Part shown: positions 35,013 to 43,211 of the stretch, in pieces
Position numbering within the stretch: the first letter of the stretch is position 1
Layout: every line of letters begins with the position of its first letter
NCBI GenBank assembly: GCA_022652485.1
Contig: JALCRK010000031.1
Span: 1 to 43,479 of the forward strand
Source of the DNA: Sphingobium sp.
GTDB taxonomy: Bacteria; Pseudomonadota; Alphaproteobacteria; Sphingomonadales; Sphingomonadaceae
Direction of reading: 5' to 3'
Length of the DNA stretch: 43,479 nt
The notes under the pieces: generated by a model
What the model saw: only the letters and a program-made list of their open reading frames with translations
What the model was told of the DNA's origin: nothing
Database searches by the model: none
Translations under genes and position numbers: made by a program

Positions 35013-35033
35013 GAACAATCCCCCGGATTGTTC
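35013..35033 (-). terminator. Hairpin between rpsM and rpsK
   Basis: GAACAATCC (35013-35021) and GGATTGTTC (35025-35033) form a perfect 9-bp stem with a CCC loop, directly after the rpsM stop. On the operon strand it is followed by ATTATTTCTTC, so it looks like an intrinsic terminator or attenuator inside the operon. Confidence 0.6.
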
Positions 35034-35402
35034 TTATTTCTTCTTGCCCGCGATCGGCTTCGCCTTGCCCTTGCGGGTACGCGCATTGGTGTGCGTGCGC
35101 TGCCCGCGAACCGGCAGACCCTTGCGATGACGCAGGCCGCGATAGCAGGCCAGATCCATCAGGCGCTTGATGTTCATCGCGGTGTCGCGACGGAGATCAC
35201 CCTCGACCGAATAGTTCGCGTCGATCGTCTCGCGGATCTGGAGCACTTCGGCGTCCGAAAGATCCTGCACCCGGCGGCTGTGGTCGATGCCCAGCTTGTC
35301 GGCGATGTCGGCGGCGGTCTTGCGGCCGATACCGTGAATGTAGGTGAGCGCGATGATCACGCGCTTGTTGGTCGGGATATTGACGCCCGCAATACGTGCC
35401 AT
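35034..35402 (-). CDS. rpsM: 30S ribosomal protein S13
   Basis: A 122-residue S13. [26 protein letters not shown] at the start and [28 protein letters not shown] at the end are characteristic. The ATG at 35402 matches the usual N-terminus; the open frame back to 35447 has no family match. It is the first gene of the alpha operon here, because the spc operon genes lie beyond a four-gene block. A promoter candidate lies about 170 bases upstream. Confidence 0.98.
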   Translation of the reverse strand: MARIAGVNIPTNKRVIIALTYIHGIGRKTAADIADKLGIDHSRRVQDLSDAEVLQIRETIDANYSVEGDLRRDTAMNIKRLMDLACYRGLRHRKGLPVRGQRTHTNARTRKGKAKPIAGKKK

Positions 35403-35697
35403 GTAGTCTGATCTCCTGCTCCACAGGACGCATGGCGTGCGCCCCATCTCAAAGCTTCATGTTGCCAGACCCCCATGCTATCGGGACCTGCAACGCCGGC
35501 TCCGAGACACAAAAAGCACGGCCAGCACGTCGCGCGCCGCCGTCCTCTCATGTTTCGGAAGCTGCTGCCCTTACCGAGTCGATACCAGACTGTCAAGCAA
35601 GGGAGCCCGTTTACACTCGCTTAACCAAAATATCGCAAAATGCGTCAGTCGGTCCGTAATGAATGGGGTAGCGACGGAACGACGGAGACTGGCACGA
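35403..35697. other. Divergent intergenic region, rpsM and response regulator
   Basis: These 295 bases hold no supported gene. Apart from the minus-strand promoter candidate at 35568-35596, only loose repeats are seen. The plus-strand promoter of the response-regulator gene must also lie here but could not be placed. Confidence 0.5.
35568..35596 (-). promoter_or_regulatory. Candidate promoter of the rpsM operon
   Basis: On the minus strand TTGACA is followed by 17 bases and then TAAGGG. The -35 box is perfect; the -10 is partial. It would start transcription near 35561, about 160 bases upstream of rpsM, and would explain how the alpha operon is expressed when separated from spc. Confidence 0.6.
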
Positions 35698-36132
35698 ATG
35701 AAATATACAACAATCCTGGTCGTCGATGATTCCGTGACAATCCGCGCCATGCTGGAGGTTCTGCTGGAGCAGGACAAGTCATTGCGCATTGTCGGCATCG
35801 CCAGCGACGCCGAGGAAACCTTTCAGCTGCTTCGCGAAACCGACCCCGATGTCGTGACGCTGGATGTCGCCATGCCCGGCATGGACGGCATGGCTGTGCT
35901 GGAACGGATCATGAAGGAAGAGCCCCGGCCGGTCATCATGCTTTCCTCGCTGATGCGCGAGGGAGACCCGATGCGGGTCGAGGCGGAATTGAAGGGCGCC
36001 GCCGGCTGCTTCAACAAATCGCGAATGGTGTCCCAGTCGCGCGAGCTGATCGATATGATCAAGGAAGTCGCCTACTCCCGTGGGCACCGGGGGGATATTC
36101 CCCGCCTGCCGCTTTCCGCTATGGGCCGCTGA
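35698..36132 (+). CDS. Single-domain response regulator (CheB-receiver-like)
   Basis: A 144-residue stand-alone receiver domain. The acidic pair Asp10-Asp11 (VVDDS), the phospho-acceptor Asp56 (DVVTLDVAMPGMDGM), Ser83/Ser84 (IMLSSL) and Lys107 are all present, so it should be phosphorylatable. The pattern DVAMPGMDG with IMLSSL looks more like the receiver of CheB than CheY. No output domain follows. No kinase, chemotaxis gene or flagellar gene is in the window, so its partner is unknown. It is the only plus-strand gene in the ribosomal block and is divergent from rpsM. Confidence 0.84.
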   Translation: MKYTTILVVDDSVTIRAMLEVLLEQDKSLRIVGIASDAEETFQLLRETDPDVVTLDVAMPGMDGMAVLERIMKEEPRPVIMLSSLMREGDPMRVEAELKGAAGCFNKSRMVSQSRELIDMIKEVAYSRGHRGDIPRLPLSAMGR

Positions 36133-36176
36133 CCCATTTCGCGCCCAAGGTGCGGAAACCGCTCCCCCTGATAAAA

Positions 36177-37262
36177 TCACGAATTTTTGATAGCCGGGAC
36201 CGGGTCAGCCCTGGCCTCGGCAGCCCGCGCTCGCCGATGCGCGCTCCACCGCGCGACGATCCATCTGCCCGCAGGCATCTCCACCCCATAATGCAATACC
36301 GTGGCAAGCGGCACTATGATCGCCAGCGCCAGCGCCAGCGCCGACCAGTGATCCAGCCCCGCAGCCTGCGCTTTTAGCAGAATCACGAAGCCGATATTTT
36401 CGTGCACCAGATAGAGCGGATAGCTGATTGCCCCGAACCAAAGCAGCGGGCGAACCGCAATGAACCGCAACACACCCGCCAGCACGAGGCCGAACAGCCC
36501 GACGAGAAGGAAGCCGACCACCAGCATGTCGCGCATTTCGGTCACGGCGAGCACCCCAAGCGCCGCCGCGAAATAGGGCGCCTGCTGCTGCCAGCTCCGT
36601 TGGCCTGCCCAGATGCGGTAATAGAGCATCCCGATGACGAAATAGGGCAGAAACTGCAGTGTCAGCACCATCGCGATCCGCGAAGGCATTCCCTGCCATA
36701 CATACATCAGGATTTTGAGGCCGAGCCAGGGGAGCAGCATCGGCTCCAGCCGGTCGAGCTTGCGCCCCAATAACAGCCACAGGCCCAGCATACTGGCATA
36801 GAAACCCAGCTCCACCGTCAGGGTCCAGTAGGCGCCGTCAATCGCGGGGAGATAGAGAAAGCCCTGCAGCATGGTGATGTTGGCGAGTTCCGCTACCGCC
36901 GGAATCTGGAGGCGATCGACATCGCCCATCCACACGAACGCCAGCACCAGGGGCAGCGTCGCCCAATAGGCGGGAAACAGCCGCGCGAAACGGTTGACCG
37001 CGAAGTCCATCACCGTCTCGATCCGATCCAGCGTGAAGAAAATTGCGAAACCCGAAAGCGCGAAGAACAACAGAACGCGATATTCCCCCGCCCAGAAAGT
37101 GACGGGAACATGGTCCGCGTCCGGGAACATCTGGGGAAAGCGGGTGGTGAGATGAAACAGCACGACCGAGATCGCTCCAATGCCCCTCAGCGCATCGAGT
37201 TCCGTCAACCGTCGGTTGCCCGGACGTCGCGACGAATCGCCATTGGAGATCTTTCCGTGCAT
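36177..37262 (-). CDS. Acyltransferase family 3 membrane protein
   Basis: A protein of about 361 residues with ten or so membrane segments. The opening LTELDALRGIGAISVVLFHL carries the family-typical RGI and H residues, and PLYLVHENIGFVILL near the end also fits. Family members transfer acyl groups to sugars or lipids at the membrane, for example in O-antigen or exopolysaccharide modification; the substrate here is unknown. The ATG at 37262 is chosen because the longer frame begins with a TTG and neither has a clear ribosome site. It is convergent with the response regulator. Confidence 0.82.
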   Translation of the reverse strand: MHGKISNGDSSRRPGNRRLTELDALRGIGAISVVLFHLTTRFPQMFPDADHVPVTFWAGEYRVLLFFALSGFAIFFTLDRIETVMDFAVNRFARLFPAYWATLPLVLAFVWMGDVDRLQIPAVAELANITMLQGFLYLPAIDGAYWTLTVELGFYASMLGLWLLLGRKLDRLEPMLLPWLGLKILMYVWQGMPSRIAMVLTLQFLPYFVIGMLYYRIWAGQRSWQQQAPYFAAALGVLAVTEMRDMLVVGFLLVGLFGLVLAGVLRFIAVRPLLWFGAISYPLYLVHENIGFVILLKAQAAGLDHWSALALALAIIVPLATVLHYGVEMPAGRWIVARWSAHRRARAAEARADPVPAIKNS

Positions 37263-37340
37263 GGGCGGCTGATAGCGAAAATTGATTAACGTCCAAACCA
37301 CCAAGGAACCGCACGCGCGGAACGGGAATCGTGCGCGCGC

Positions 37341-38000
37341 CTAGGCGCTAGCCGCGCCTGTATCTGCCGTGTCGATATCGAGCACGCCCGCCGATAGCCA
37401 ACACCCTGCCGCCACCGCAACAGCGCACCACAGGCTGAAGGCACCGAAATGCACCTGCATCGCCGCGCCAGACACGGCCCCACATACCAGCGCCAGCCAT
37501 AGCCCCATGTGCGGAAGCCACGCCCATTTGTCCTCGCCGACCAGCGCGCCCGCGATCCGCTGACCCGCCTTGACGAAAGTGCCGGTCATGTAGGTGAGCG
37601 CCACGCGCACCTCGCCGTCGCGCTCAAAGGTGGCATTTTCCGCGCCCATTGCAAAGGCCAGCAACAAAGCCGAGGCCATCGCCCAGTGCCATTGCGCCGC
37701 AGCAGCGCCCAGCGCCAAAACCAGCGTTACCAGGCCCAGCACCGCCCGATGCCGCCTGCGCGCGATCCGTCCGGCCAGCGACCCGCCGATCACGCCCAAA
37801 AAGAATGCGGCGATCAACCCGCCCGCCTTCATCCAGTCTGCCGCATGATCCATCAGGCCCACCGCGAGCCGGGTGCTATTGCCGCTCATGAACGAGACGA
37901 AAAACCCGCCCACCTGCATGAAGCCGATCGCATCGACATAGCCCGCGAGCGCTGCAAGGCACAGCGCCAGCGCCCGCGCGCGGTGGTTGAGGCGGATCAC
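37341..38000 (-). CDS. DUF1275 family membrane protein (YoaK-like)
   Basis: A 219-residue membrane protein with about six hydrophobic segments, matching DUF1275: YVDAIGFMQVGGFFVSFMSGNSTRLAVGL is characteristic. The function of the family is not established. It starts with GTG four bases inside the end of the SRPBCC gene, so the two are translationally coupled and probably share the adk transcript. Confidence 0.82.
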   Translation of the reverse strand: MIRLNHRARALALCLAALAGYVDAIGFMQVGGFFVSFMSGNSTRLAVGLMDHAADWMKAGGLIAAFFLGVIGGSLAGRIARRRHRAVLGLVTLVLALGAAAAQWHWAMASALLLAFAMGAENATFERDGEVRVALTYMTGTFVKAGQRIAGALVGEDKWAWLPHMGLWLALVCGAVSGAAMQVHFGAFSLWCAVAVAAGCWLSAGVLDIDTADTGAASA

Positions 38001-38584
38001 TTGCTGCCCGCAGCGCGTGGCACATCCGCGCTGCCGGTTTCGACGAGGCGTGCAAGCCTTGCCTGCTGCTCGCCAATCACGGCATCGACCGCGGGTGCGA
38101 TCTGCTGAAGATCGAACCGCGCATAGCCTCCCACCACATAGTCGAAACGCAGGTTGGTGCCCTCGGCTCCCGGCTTCAGGGTGATCGTCAGGGTGCCGGT
38201 CAACGCCTCGCTCTGAAGCGGACCCAAGGCACCCGAGAGCCTCAGCATTTTCTCCGATGCGGCGTAGATCACGCGCGCATGTTGCACGCCGCCCCCATTG
38301 GGCAGAGCCTCACAGAAACATCCGCCAGCACGCGGATCGAGCGAGAAATTCTTCGCCACGCCGCTATAGCTGTGCGCGGGCGACCACCATTTATAGGGCT
38401 TGATGAGCGCCGCCCAAATATCCGCCGCGGAGGCCGGGACGACGCTCTCCCGGGAAACGGCAAAGCCCGTGTCGCTGACGCTATCGACCTTGGCGGCAAC
38501 GGGCATCGCCCCGCCCGCCGTCATCATTGCAACCGCCAGCGCAGCCCATCTCCTTGCAAGAGAGGCTGCGCGGCAGGAGGCCAT
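37997..38584 (-). CDS. SRPBCC family protein, exported
   Basis: A 195-residue protein with an N-terminal signal peptide (about residues 1-31, ending PVAA). The rest matches the START/polyketide-cyclase fold (SRPBCC): VPASAADIWAALIKPYKWWSP, YSGVAKNFSLDPRAGGCFCE, then GTLTITLKPGAEGTNLRFDY. Such proteins bind hydrophobic ligands; none is known here. It starts one base after the adk stop codon, which makes co-transcription with adk very likely. Confidence 0.75.
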   Translation of the reverse strand: MASCRAASLARRWAALAVAMMTAGGAMPVAAKVDSVSDTGFAVSRESVVPASAADIWAALIKPYKWWSPAHSYSGVAKNFSLDPRAGGCFCEALPNGGGVQHARVIYAASEKMLRLSGALGPLQSEALTGTLTITLKPGAEGTNLRFDYVVGGYARFDLQQIAPAVDAVIGEQQARLARLVETGSADVPRAAGSK

Positions 38585-38585
38585 G

Positions 38586-39233
38586 CTATCTATCCAATAT
38601 CGCGTTGATCGCAACGGTCACGTCGTCGATATCGGCCATGCCATCGACGCGGGAGACAATACCGCGCGCCTCGTAGATCGGCAAAATCGGTGCGGTCTTG
38701 GCGCGATATTCGGCCATGCGGGTCCGCACGGTTTCCTCATTGTCGTCGGCACGGCGTTTGAATTCGGTCGCACCGCACTTGTCGCACACGCCCTCTTTCG
38801 CGGGCTGCTTGAACGTGTCGTGATAGCCCTCGCCGCAGTTCGCGCAGGTGAAGCGGCCGGTGATGCGCTCGACCAGCGCGTCCTCGTCCACTTCCAGCTC
38901 GATCACGTGGGCGAGCGTACGTCCCCGCGCAGCGAGCAGATCGTCAAGCGAGTGCGCCTGCGCCTCGGTGCGCGGATAGCCATCGAAAATCACCCCGGTG
39001 TCGGTGGCAAGCGCATCCAAAGCCTCGCCGATGATGCCCGAGACGATCTCGTCCGAGACCAGCCCACCCGATTCCATCACCGCCTTCGCCTGCAGGCCGA
39101 CCGGCGTTCCCGCCTTCACCGCCGCCCGCAGCATGTCTCCGGTCGAAAGCTGCACCATACCTCGGCTTTCCACGAGGCGACTCGCCTGCGTGCCCTTGCC
39201 TGCACCCGGAGGCCCCAACAAAATGATATTCAT
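38586..39233 (-). CDS. adk: Adenylate kinase
   Basis: A 215-residue adenylate kinase that interconverts AMP, ATP and ADP. The P-loop GPPGAGKGT is at residues 7-15 and FDGYPRTEAQA contains the AMP-site arginine. The LID carries four cysteines (Cys130, Cys133, Cys150, Cys153), a zinc-binding arrangement seen in many Gram-positive and alphaproteobacterial enzymes but absent in the enterobacterial one. It lies after secY, as in spc operons of alphaproteobacteria. Confidence 0.96.
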   Translation of the reverse strand: MNIILLGPPGAGKGTQASRLVESRGMVQLSTGDMLRAAVKAGTPVGLQAKAVMESGGLVSDEIVSGIIGEALDALATDTGVIFDGYPRTEAQAHSLDDLLAARGRTLAHVIELEVDEDALVERITGRFTCANCGEGYHDTFKQPAKEGVCDKCGATEFKRRADDNEETVRTRMAEYRAKTAPILPIYEARGIVSRVDGMADIDDVTVAINAILDR

Positions 39234-39273
39234 ATCCGTCCCCTGTTAAACACGCCGATCCGGGTGCAGCCGA

Positions 39274-40638
39274 TCAGCGGATACGTCCCTTGAGCCGCGC
39301 CTTCTTGATAAGGTCGCCATATTGATGCGCGAGCAGATGGCTCTGAATCTGCGTCACCGTGTCCACCGTTACATTGACGACGATAAGGAGGCTAGTCCCA
39401 CCAAGGTAGAAAGGAATGCCCGCCTGGCTGATCGCATATTCCGGCACGAGGCAGATGAAGGCGAGATAGGCGGCGCCGATCACCGTGATGCGGGTCAGCA
39501 CATAATCGAGATAATTCTCGGTATTCTTGCCCGGACGGATGCCTGGGATGAAGCCGCCGTTCTTCTTCAAATTCTCCGCCGTCTCCTCCGGGTTGAACAC
39601 CAGCGCGGTGTAGAAGAAGCAGAAGAACACAATGCCGAGGCCATAGAGCGCCATATAGACCGGGCTGCCGTGGCTGAGATACTGGTTGAGCGCGAGCACA
39701 AAATCGCCCCACGCGCTCTCGCCCGCGACATGATTGCCCGCAAACTTGGAAACGGTGAGCGGCATCAACAAAAGCGAAGAGGCGAAGATCGGCGGGATCA
39801 CGCCCGCAGTGTTCACCTTCAAAGGCAGATGGCTGCGATCCGCCTGCATCAGGCCCTGGCGCGTCTGGCGCTTGGGGTACTGGATCAGTACCCGGCGCTG
39901 CGCCCGCTCCATATAGCAGATGAGCGCTATCAGGCCGAGGCCGACGATGATGATGCCCAGGATCAGCAGGCCGGAGATCGAGCCTTCGCGGCCCGACTGG
40001 AACAGGTTCGCCAGCGTCACCGGCAACTGGGCGACGATGCCCGCCATGATGATGAGCGAGGTACCGTTGCCGATCCCGCGCGAGGTAATCTGCTCGCCGA
40101 GCCACATCAGGAACATCGTCCCGCCAACCAGCGAGATCACGGCGGTAACGCGGAAGATCACGCCCGGCTCGACAACAGCCTGCATTCCCTGCGCGGCACC
40201 GAAGCTCTCCAGCCCCACGGCAATGAAATAGCCCTGCACCGCTGTCAGCAGCACGGTGCCATAGCGGGTGTACTGGTTCAGCCGCTTGCGCCCGCTTTCG
40301 CCTTCCTTCTTGATCGCCGCGAGCTGGGGCGAAAGCGACGCAGCGAGCTGCACCACGATCGACGCGGTGATATAGGGCATGATGCCCAATGCTATGAGGC
40401 TCATACGCTCCAGCGCGCCGCCGGAGAAGGTGTTGAAGATATCAAGCACGCCACCCTGCGTCTGCGCATAGAGCGTTTTCAGCACCGTGGGATCGACGCC
40501 CGGCAGCGGAACGTGGCTCAGAAAGCGGAACACGACCAGCGCGCCAATGGTAAACCACAGCCGCTTCTTGAGTTCCGTCGCCTGGGCGAATTTGGCGAAG
40601 TTGATGTTCGCCGCCATTTTTTCGGCCGTCGATGCCAT
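39274..40638 (-). CDS. secY: Preprotein translocase subunit SecY
   Basis: A 454-residue polytopic protein with ten membrane segments that forms the Sec channel. Signature regions include ATELKKRLWFTIGALVVFRF, the plug-region stretch GGALERMSLIALGIMPYITASIVVQL, and YPKRQTRQGL. The C-terminal end (HQYGDLIKKARLKGRIR) is typical. It lies between rplO and adk in the spc operon. The 160-bp spacer after rplO contains a strong stem. Confidence 0.97.
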   Translation of the reverse strand: MASTAEKMAANINFAKFAQATELKKRLWFTIGALVVFRFLSHVPLPGVDPTVLKTLYAQTQGGVLDIFNTFSGGALERMSLIALGIMPYITASIVVQLAASLSPQLAAIKKEGESGRKRLNQYTRYGTVLLTAVQGYFIAVGLESFGAAQGMQAVVEPGVIFRVTAVISLVGGTMFLMWLGEQITSRGIGNGTSLIIMAGIVAQLPVTLANLFQSGREGSISGLLILGIIIVGLGLIALICYMERAQRRVLIQYPKRQTRQGLMQADRSHLPLKVNTAGVIPPIFASSLLLMPLTVSKFAGNHVAGESAWGDFVLALNQYLSHGSPVYMALYGLGIVFFCFFYTALVFNPEETAENLKKNGGFIPGIRPGKNTENYLDYVLTRITVIGAAYLAFICLVPEYAISQAGIPFYLGGTSLLIVVNVTVDTVTQIQSHLLAHQYGDLIKKARLKGRIR

Positions 40639-40743
40639 TGCTCTGTCAAACCTTCAAAGTGTCGCTGGAAGGAGCGAAAGACTGTCCTTAGCGGGTTAAT
40701 TCGGCGCTGTGAACAGGCAAGCGCGCGTTATCCACAAACACGA

Positions 40744-40778
40744 AACCCCGCCCATCCGAAAACCGGGGAGGCGGGGTT
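40744..40778 (-). terminator. Hairpin between rplO and secY
   Basis: AACCCCGCC (40744-40752) pairs with GGCGGGGTT (40770-40778), a perfect 9-bp stem. On the operon strand it is followed by TCGTGTTTG. Its position suggests partial termination that would lower secY relative to ribosomal protein genes. Confidence 0.5.
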
Positions 40779-40800
40779 GCGATCATGCATTCATGGGAGA

Positions 40801-41325
40801 TCAGGCCTTGGCGGCTGCCTTCTTGGCGCTGCCCTTTTTCGCGGCGGCCTTGTCGGCGGCAGCGACAACCTCGATCACCGAGACAGAGCCACCGGCCTTC
40901 TCGACCGCCTCGATCGCGCCCTTCGACGCGCCGGCGACGGTGAAGCTGAGCTTGACGGCGAGTTCGCCCTTGCCGAGCAGACGGACGCCATCCTTGCCGC
41001 CACGGGCAAGGCCAGCAGCCTGAAGCGCCGCATGATCGAGCGATGCGCCAGCGGCGATTTTGCCCGCGTCGACCGCCTTCTGGATCGCGCCGAGATTCAC
41101 GATCGCGTAATCCTTGGCGAAGATGTTGTTGAAGCCGCGCTTAGGCAGACGCATGTGGAGCGGCATCTGGCCACCCTCGAAGCCGTTGATCGACACGCCC
41201 GAGCGCGCCTTGGCGCCCTTCTGGCCGCGACCGGCGGTCTTGCCCTTGCCGGAGCCGATACCACGACCCACGCGCATACGGCCCTTGCGGGCACCGGCAT
41301 TATCGGAGAGTTCGTTCAGTTTCAT
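40801..41325 (-). CDS. rplO: 50S ribosomal protein L15
   Basis: A 174-residue L15. [41 protein letters not shown] is diagnostic, as is the following [18 protein letters not shown]. The last 25 residues form a Lys/Ala-rich tail not required by the fold. It lies between rpmD and secY. Confidence 0.97.
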   Translation of the reverse strand: MKLNELSDNAGARKGRMRVGRGIGSGKGKTAGRGQKGAKARSGVSINGFEGGQMPLHMRLPKRGFNNIFAKDYAIVNLGAIQKAVDAGKIAAGASLDHAALQAAGLARGGKDGVRLLGKGELAVKLSFTVAGASKGAIEAVEKAGGSVSVIEVVAAADKAAAKKGSAKKAAAKA

Positions 41326-41429
41326 AATCGTGCACTCGCTTTCGCTTTGTTCGCGCTGTAAAAAATGAGAAGGGGGCAGCCTTTAGCCGCCCCGCTCTCC
41401 TGCGTCCAGCCCCGAGAGGCCGGTGGATT

Positions 41430-41606
41430 TCAGTCGATCACCTGCACCATGTGCGGCAGCTTCTTGATCGCGCCGCGCACTTCGGGCGTGTCCTCCAGCT
41501 CCACCTCACGGTGCATCTTGCCGAGGCCGAGACCGATCAGGATCTTCTTCTGGCTTTCGGGGCGACGGATCGGCGAACCGATCTGCTTGATCTTGATCTT
41601 CGCCAT
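41430..41606 (-). CDS. rpmD: 50S ribosomal protein L30
   Basis: A 58-residue L30. The sequence [19 protein letters not shown], then [20 protein letters not shown] and the end [11 protein letters not shown], is characteristic of the bacterial family. It sits in the canonical position between rpsE and rplO, with its start five bases from the rpsE stop. Confidence 0.95.
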   Translation of the reverse strand: MAKIKIKQIGSPIRRPESQKKILIGLGLGKMHREVELEDTPEVRGAIKKLPHMVQVID

Positions 41607-41611
41607 CTCGC

Positions 41612-42319
41612 TTACTCCGTAATCGCTTCGGCTTCGACCGCCGCGACCTCGGCAGACGCGCCGCCACGGCCGAGCAGATCCGCGACCTTCTTGCCGCGAC
41701 GCTGCGCCACCGACTTGGGGCTGGTCTGTTCGGTCAGCGCCTCAAAGGTCGCCCGGATCATGTTGTAGGGGTTCGACGTGCCGACCGACTTGGTGACGAC
41801 GTCCGCAACGCCCAGGCTCTCGAACACGGCGCGCATGGGGCCGCCCGCGATGATGCCGGTTCCGGCAGGAGCCGAACGCAGCGTCACATTGCCCGCGCCG
41901 AAATGACCACGGCCATCATGATGCAGGGTGCGGCCATCCTTCAGCGGCACGCGGACCATCTTCTTCTTGGCGGAAGCTGTCGCCTTGCTGATCGCCTCGG
42001 GCACTTCGCGCGCCTTGCCGTGGCCGAAGCCGACCCGGCCCTTGCCATCGCCCACGACGACCAGCGCAGCGAAACCGAAGCGCTTGCCGCCCTTGACGGT
42101 CTTGGAAACGCGGTTGATGTGAACCAGCTTTTCAACCAGCTCCTCGCCCTGCTCTTCCTCGGACTTGCCCCGGCGATCGTCCCGGCGGCCACGGCCACCA
42201 CGGTCGCCACCGCGGCCGCGTTCGCCACCACCGCGGCCCCGACGGCCCCGGCCCTGGCCTTCGCCTTCTACAGCCGCCGGAATGCCGGCCTGCGCCTGAA
42301 TGTCGTTTTCATCAGCCAT
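41612..42319 (-). CDS. rpsE: 30S ribosomal protein S5
   Basis: A 235-residue S5. The core is normal ([24 protein letters not shown], then [26 protein letters not shown]). The first 60 residues form an Arg/Gly-rich, charged extension ([16 protein letters not shown]), seen in sphingomonad S5 proteins. The chosen start one base after the rplR stop gives [10 protein letters not shown]. Confidence 0.96.
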   Translation of the reverse strand: MADENDIQAQAGIPAAVEGEGQGRGRRGRGGGERGRGGDRGGRGRRDDRRGKSEEEQGEELVEKLVHINRVSKTVKGGKRFGFAALVVVGDGKGRVGFGHGKAREVPEAISKATASAKKKMVRVPLKDGRTLHHDGRGHFGAGNVTLRSAPAGTGIIAGGPMRAVFESLGVADVVTKSVGTSNPYNMIRATFEALTEQTSPKSVAQRRGKKVADLLGRGGASAEVAAVEAEAITE

Positions 42320-42320
42320 A

Positions 42321-42674
42321 TCAGAACTCCAGCCCGGCTTCGCGAGCAGCATCGGCCAGCGCCTTCACGCGGCCATGGAAGAGGAAACCACCACGGTCGA
42401 ACACGACCTGCTTGACGCCCGCCTTGGTTGCGGCCTCGGCGATGCGCTTGCCGACAGCTGCGGCAGCGGCCGAGTTCGAGCCCAGCGAACCGCGCACGTC
42501 CTTGTCCAGGGTCGAGGCGGCAGCGACCGTGTGGCCCTGCGCGTCGTCGATAACCTGGGCATAGATATGCTTGCCCGAACGGTGGATGGAAAGGCGCGGA
42601 CGGCTGCCCGAACGAGCCTTGAGGGCGGTGCGAACGCGCCGACGGCGGCGTTCGAAGAGAGAGAGTTTCGCCAT
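42321..42674 (-). CDS. rplR: 50S ribosomal protein L18
   Basis: A 117-residue L18. The start [20 protein letters not shown], the middle [21 protein letters not shown] and the C-terminal [26 protein letters not shown] are characteristic; the protein binds 5S rRNA in the large subunit. It lies between rplF and rpsE, three bases after the rplF stop. Confidence 0.97.
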   Translation of the reverse strand: MAKLSLFERRRRRVRTALKARSGSRPRLSIHRSGKHIYAQVIDDAQGHTVAAASTLDKDVRGSLGSNSAAAAAVGKRIAEAATKAGVKQVVFDRGGFLFHGRVKALADAAREAGLEF

Positions 42675-42677
42675 GGC

Positions 42678-43211
42678 TTACTTCTTCTTGCCTTCTTTGC
42701 GGAAGATAAACTCGCCGCGATATTTGATACCCTTGCCCTTGTAAGGCTCCGGCTTGCGCCAGCGACGGATTTCGGCGGCGACCTGGCCCACCTTCTGCTT
42801 GTCAATGCCGCTGATCTCGACCGTGGTGTTATCCGGGGTCTTGATCTCAATGCCCTCGGGCACCGCGAAATCGACGTCATGGCTGTAGCCGAGCTTGAGG
42901 TTCAGCACCTTGCCCTTGGCATCAGCGCGATAGCCGACACCGGTGATTTCGAGCACCTTGGTATAGCCTTCGGTCACGCCCGTAACGAGGTTCTGCACCA
43001 GCGTGCGCTGCATACCCCAGAACGCGCGGGCGCGCTTTGTGGCGTTGGCGGGCGCGACGGTCAGCTTGCCGTCTTCCAGCGTGTAGGTGACCTCGTCGGC
43101 CATCGGGATCGAGAGGGTGCCCTTCGGCCCCTTCATCGAGACGACACCACCCTCGACGGACGCGGTCACGCCCGAGGGGATCGTCACGGGTTTCTTGCCG
43201 GTACGGCTCAT
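42678..43211 (-). CDS. rplF: 50S ribosomal protein L6
   Basis: A 177-residue L6. It opens [20 protein letters not shown] and has the conserved motif [21 protein letters not shown] at the end, with the usual two-domain layout in between. Its ATG shares one base with the rpsH stop codon. Confidence 0.97.
   Translation of the reverse strand: MSRTGKKPVTIPSGVTASVEGGVVSMKGPKGTLSIPMADEVTYTLEDGKLTVAPANATKRARAFWGMQRTLVQNLVTGVTEGYTKVLEITGVGYRADAKGKVLNLKLGYSHDVDFAVPEGIEIKTPDNTTVEISGIDKQKVGQVAAEIRRWRKPEPYKGKGIKYRGEFIFRKEGKKK

Noticed and set aside
39322..41361. A 679-codon plus-strand frame opposite secY and rplO
   Set aside because: It spans two conserved minus-strand genes in antisense, with no recognisable domain.
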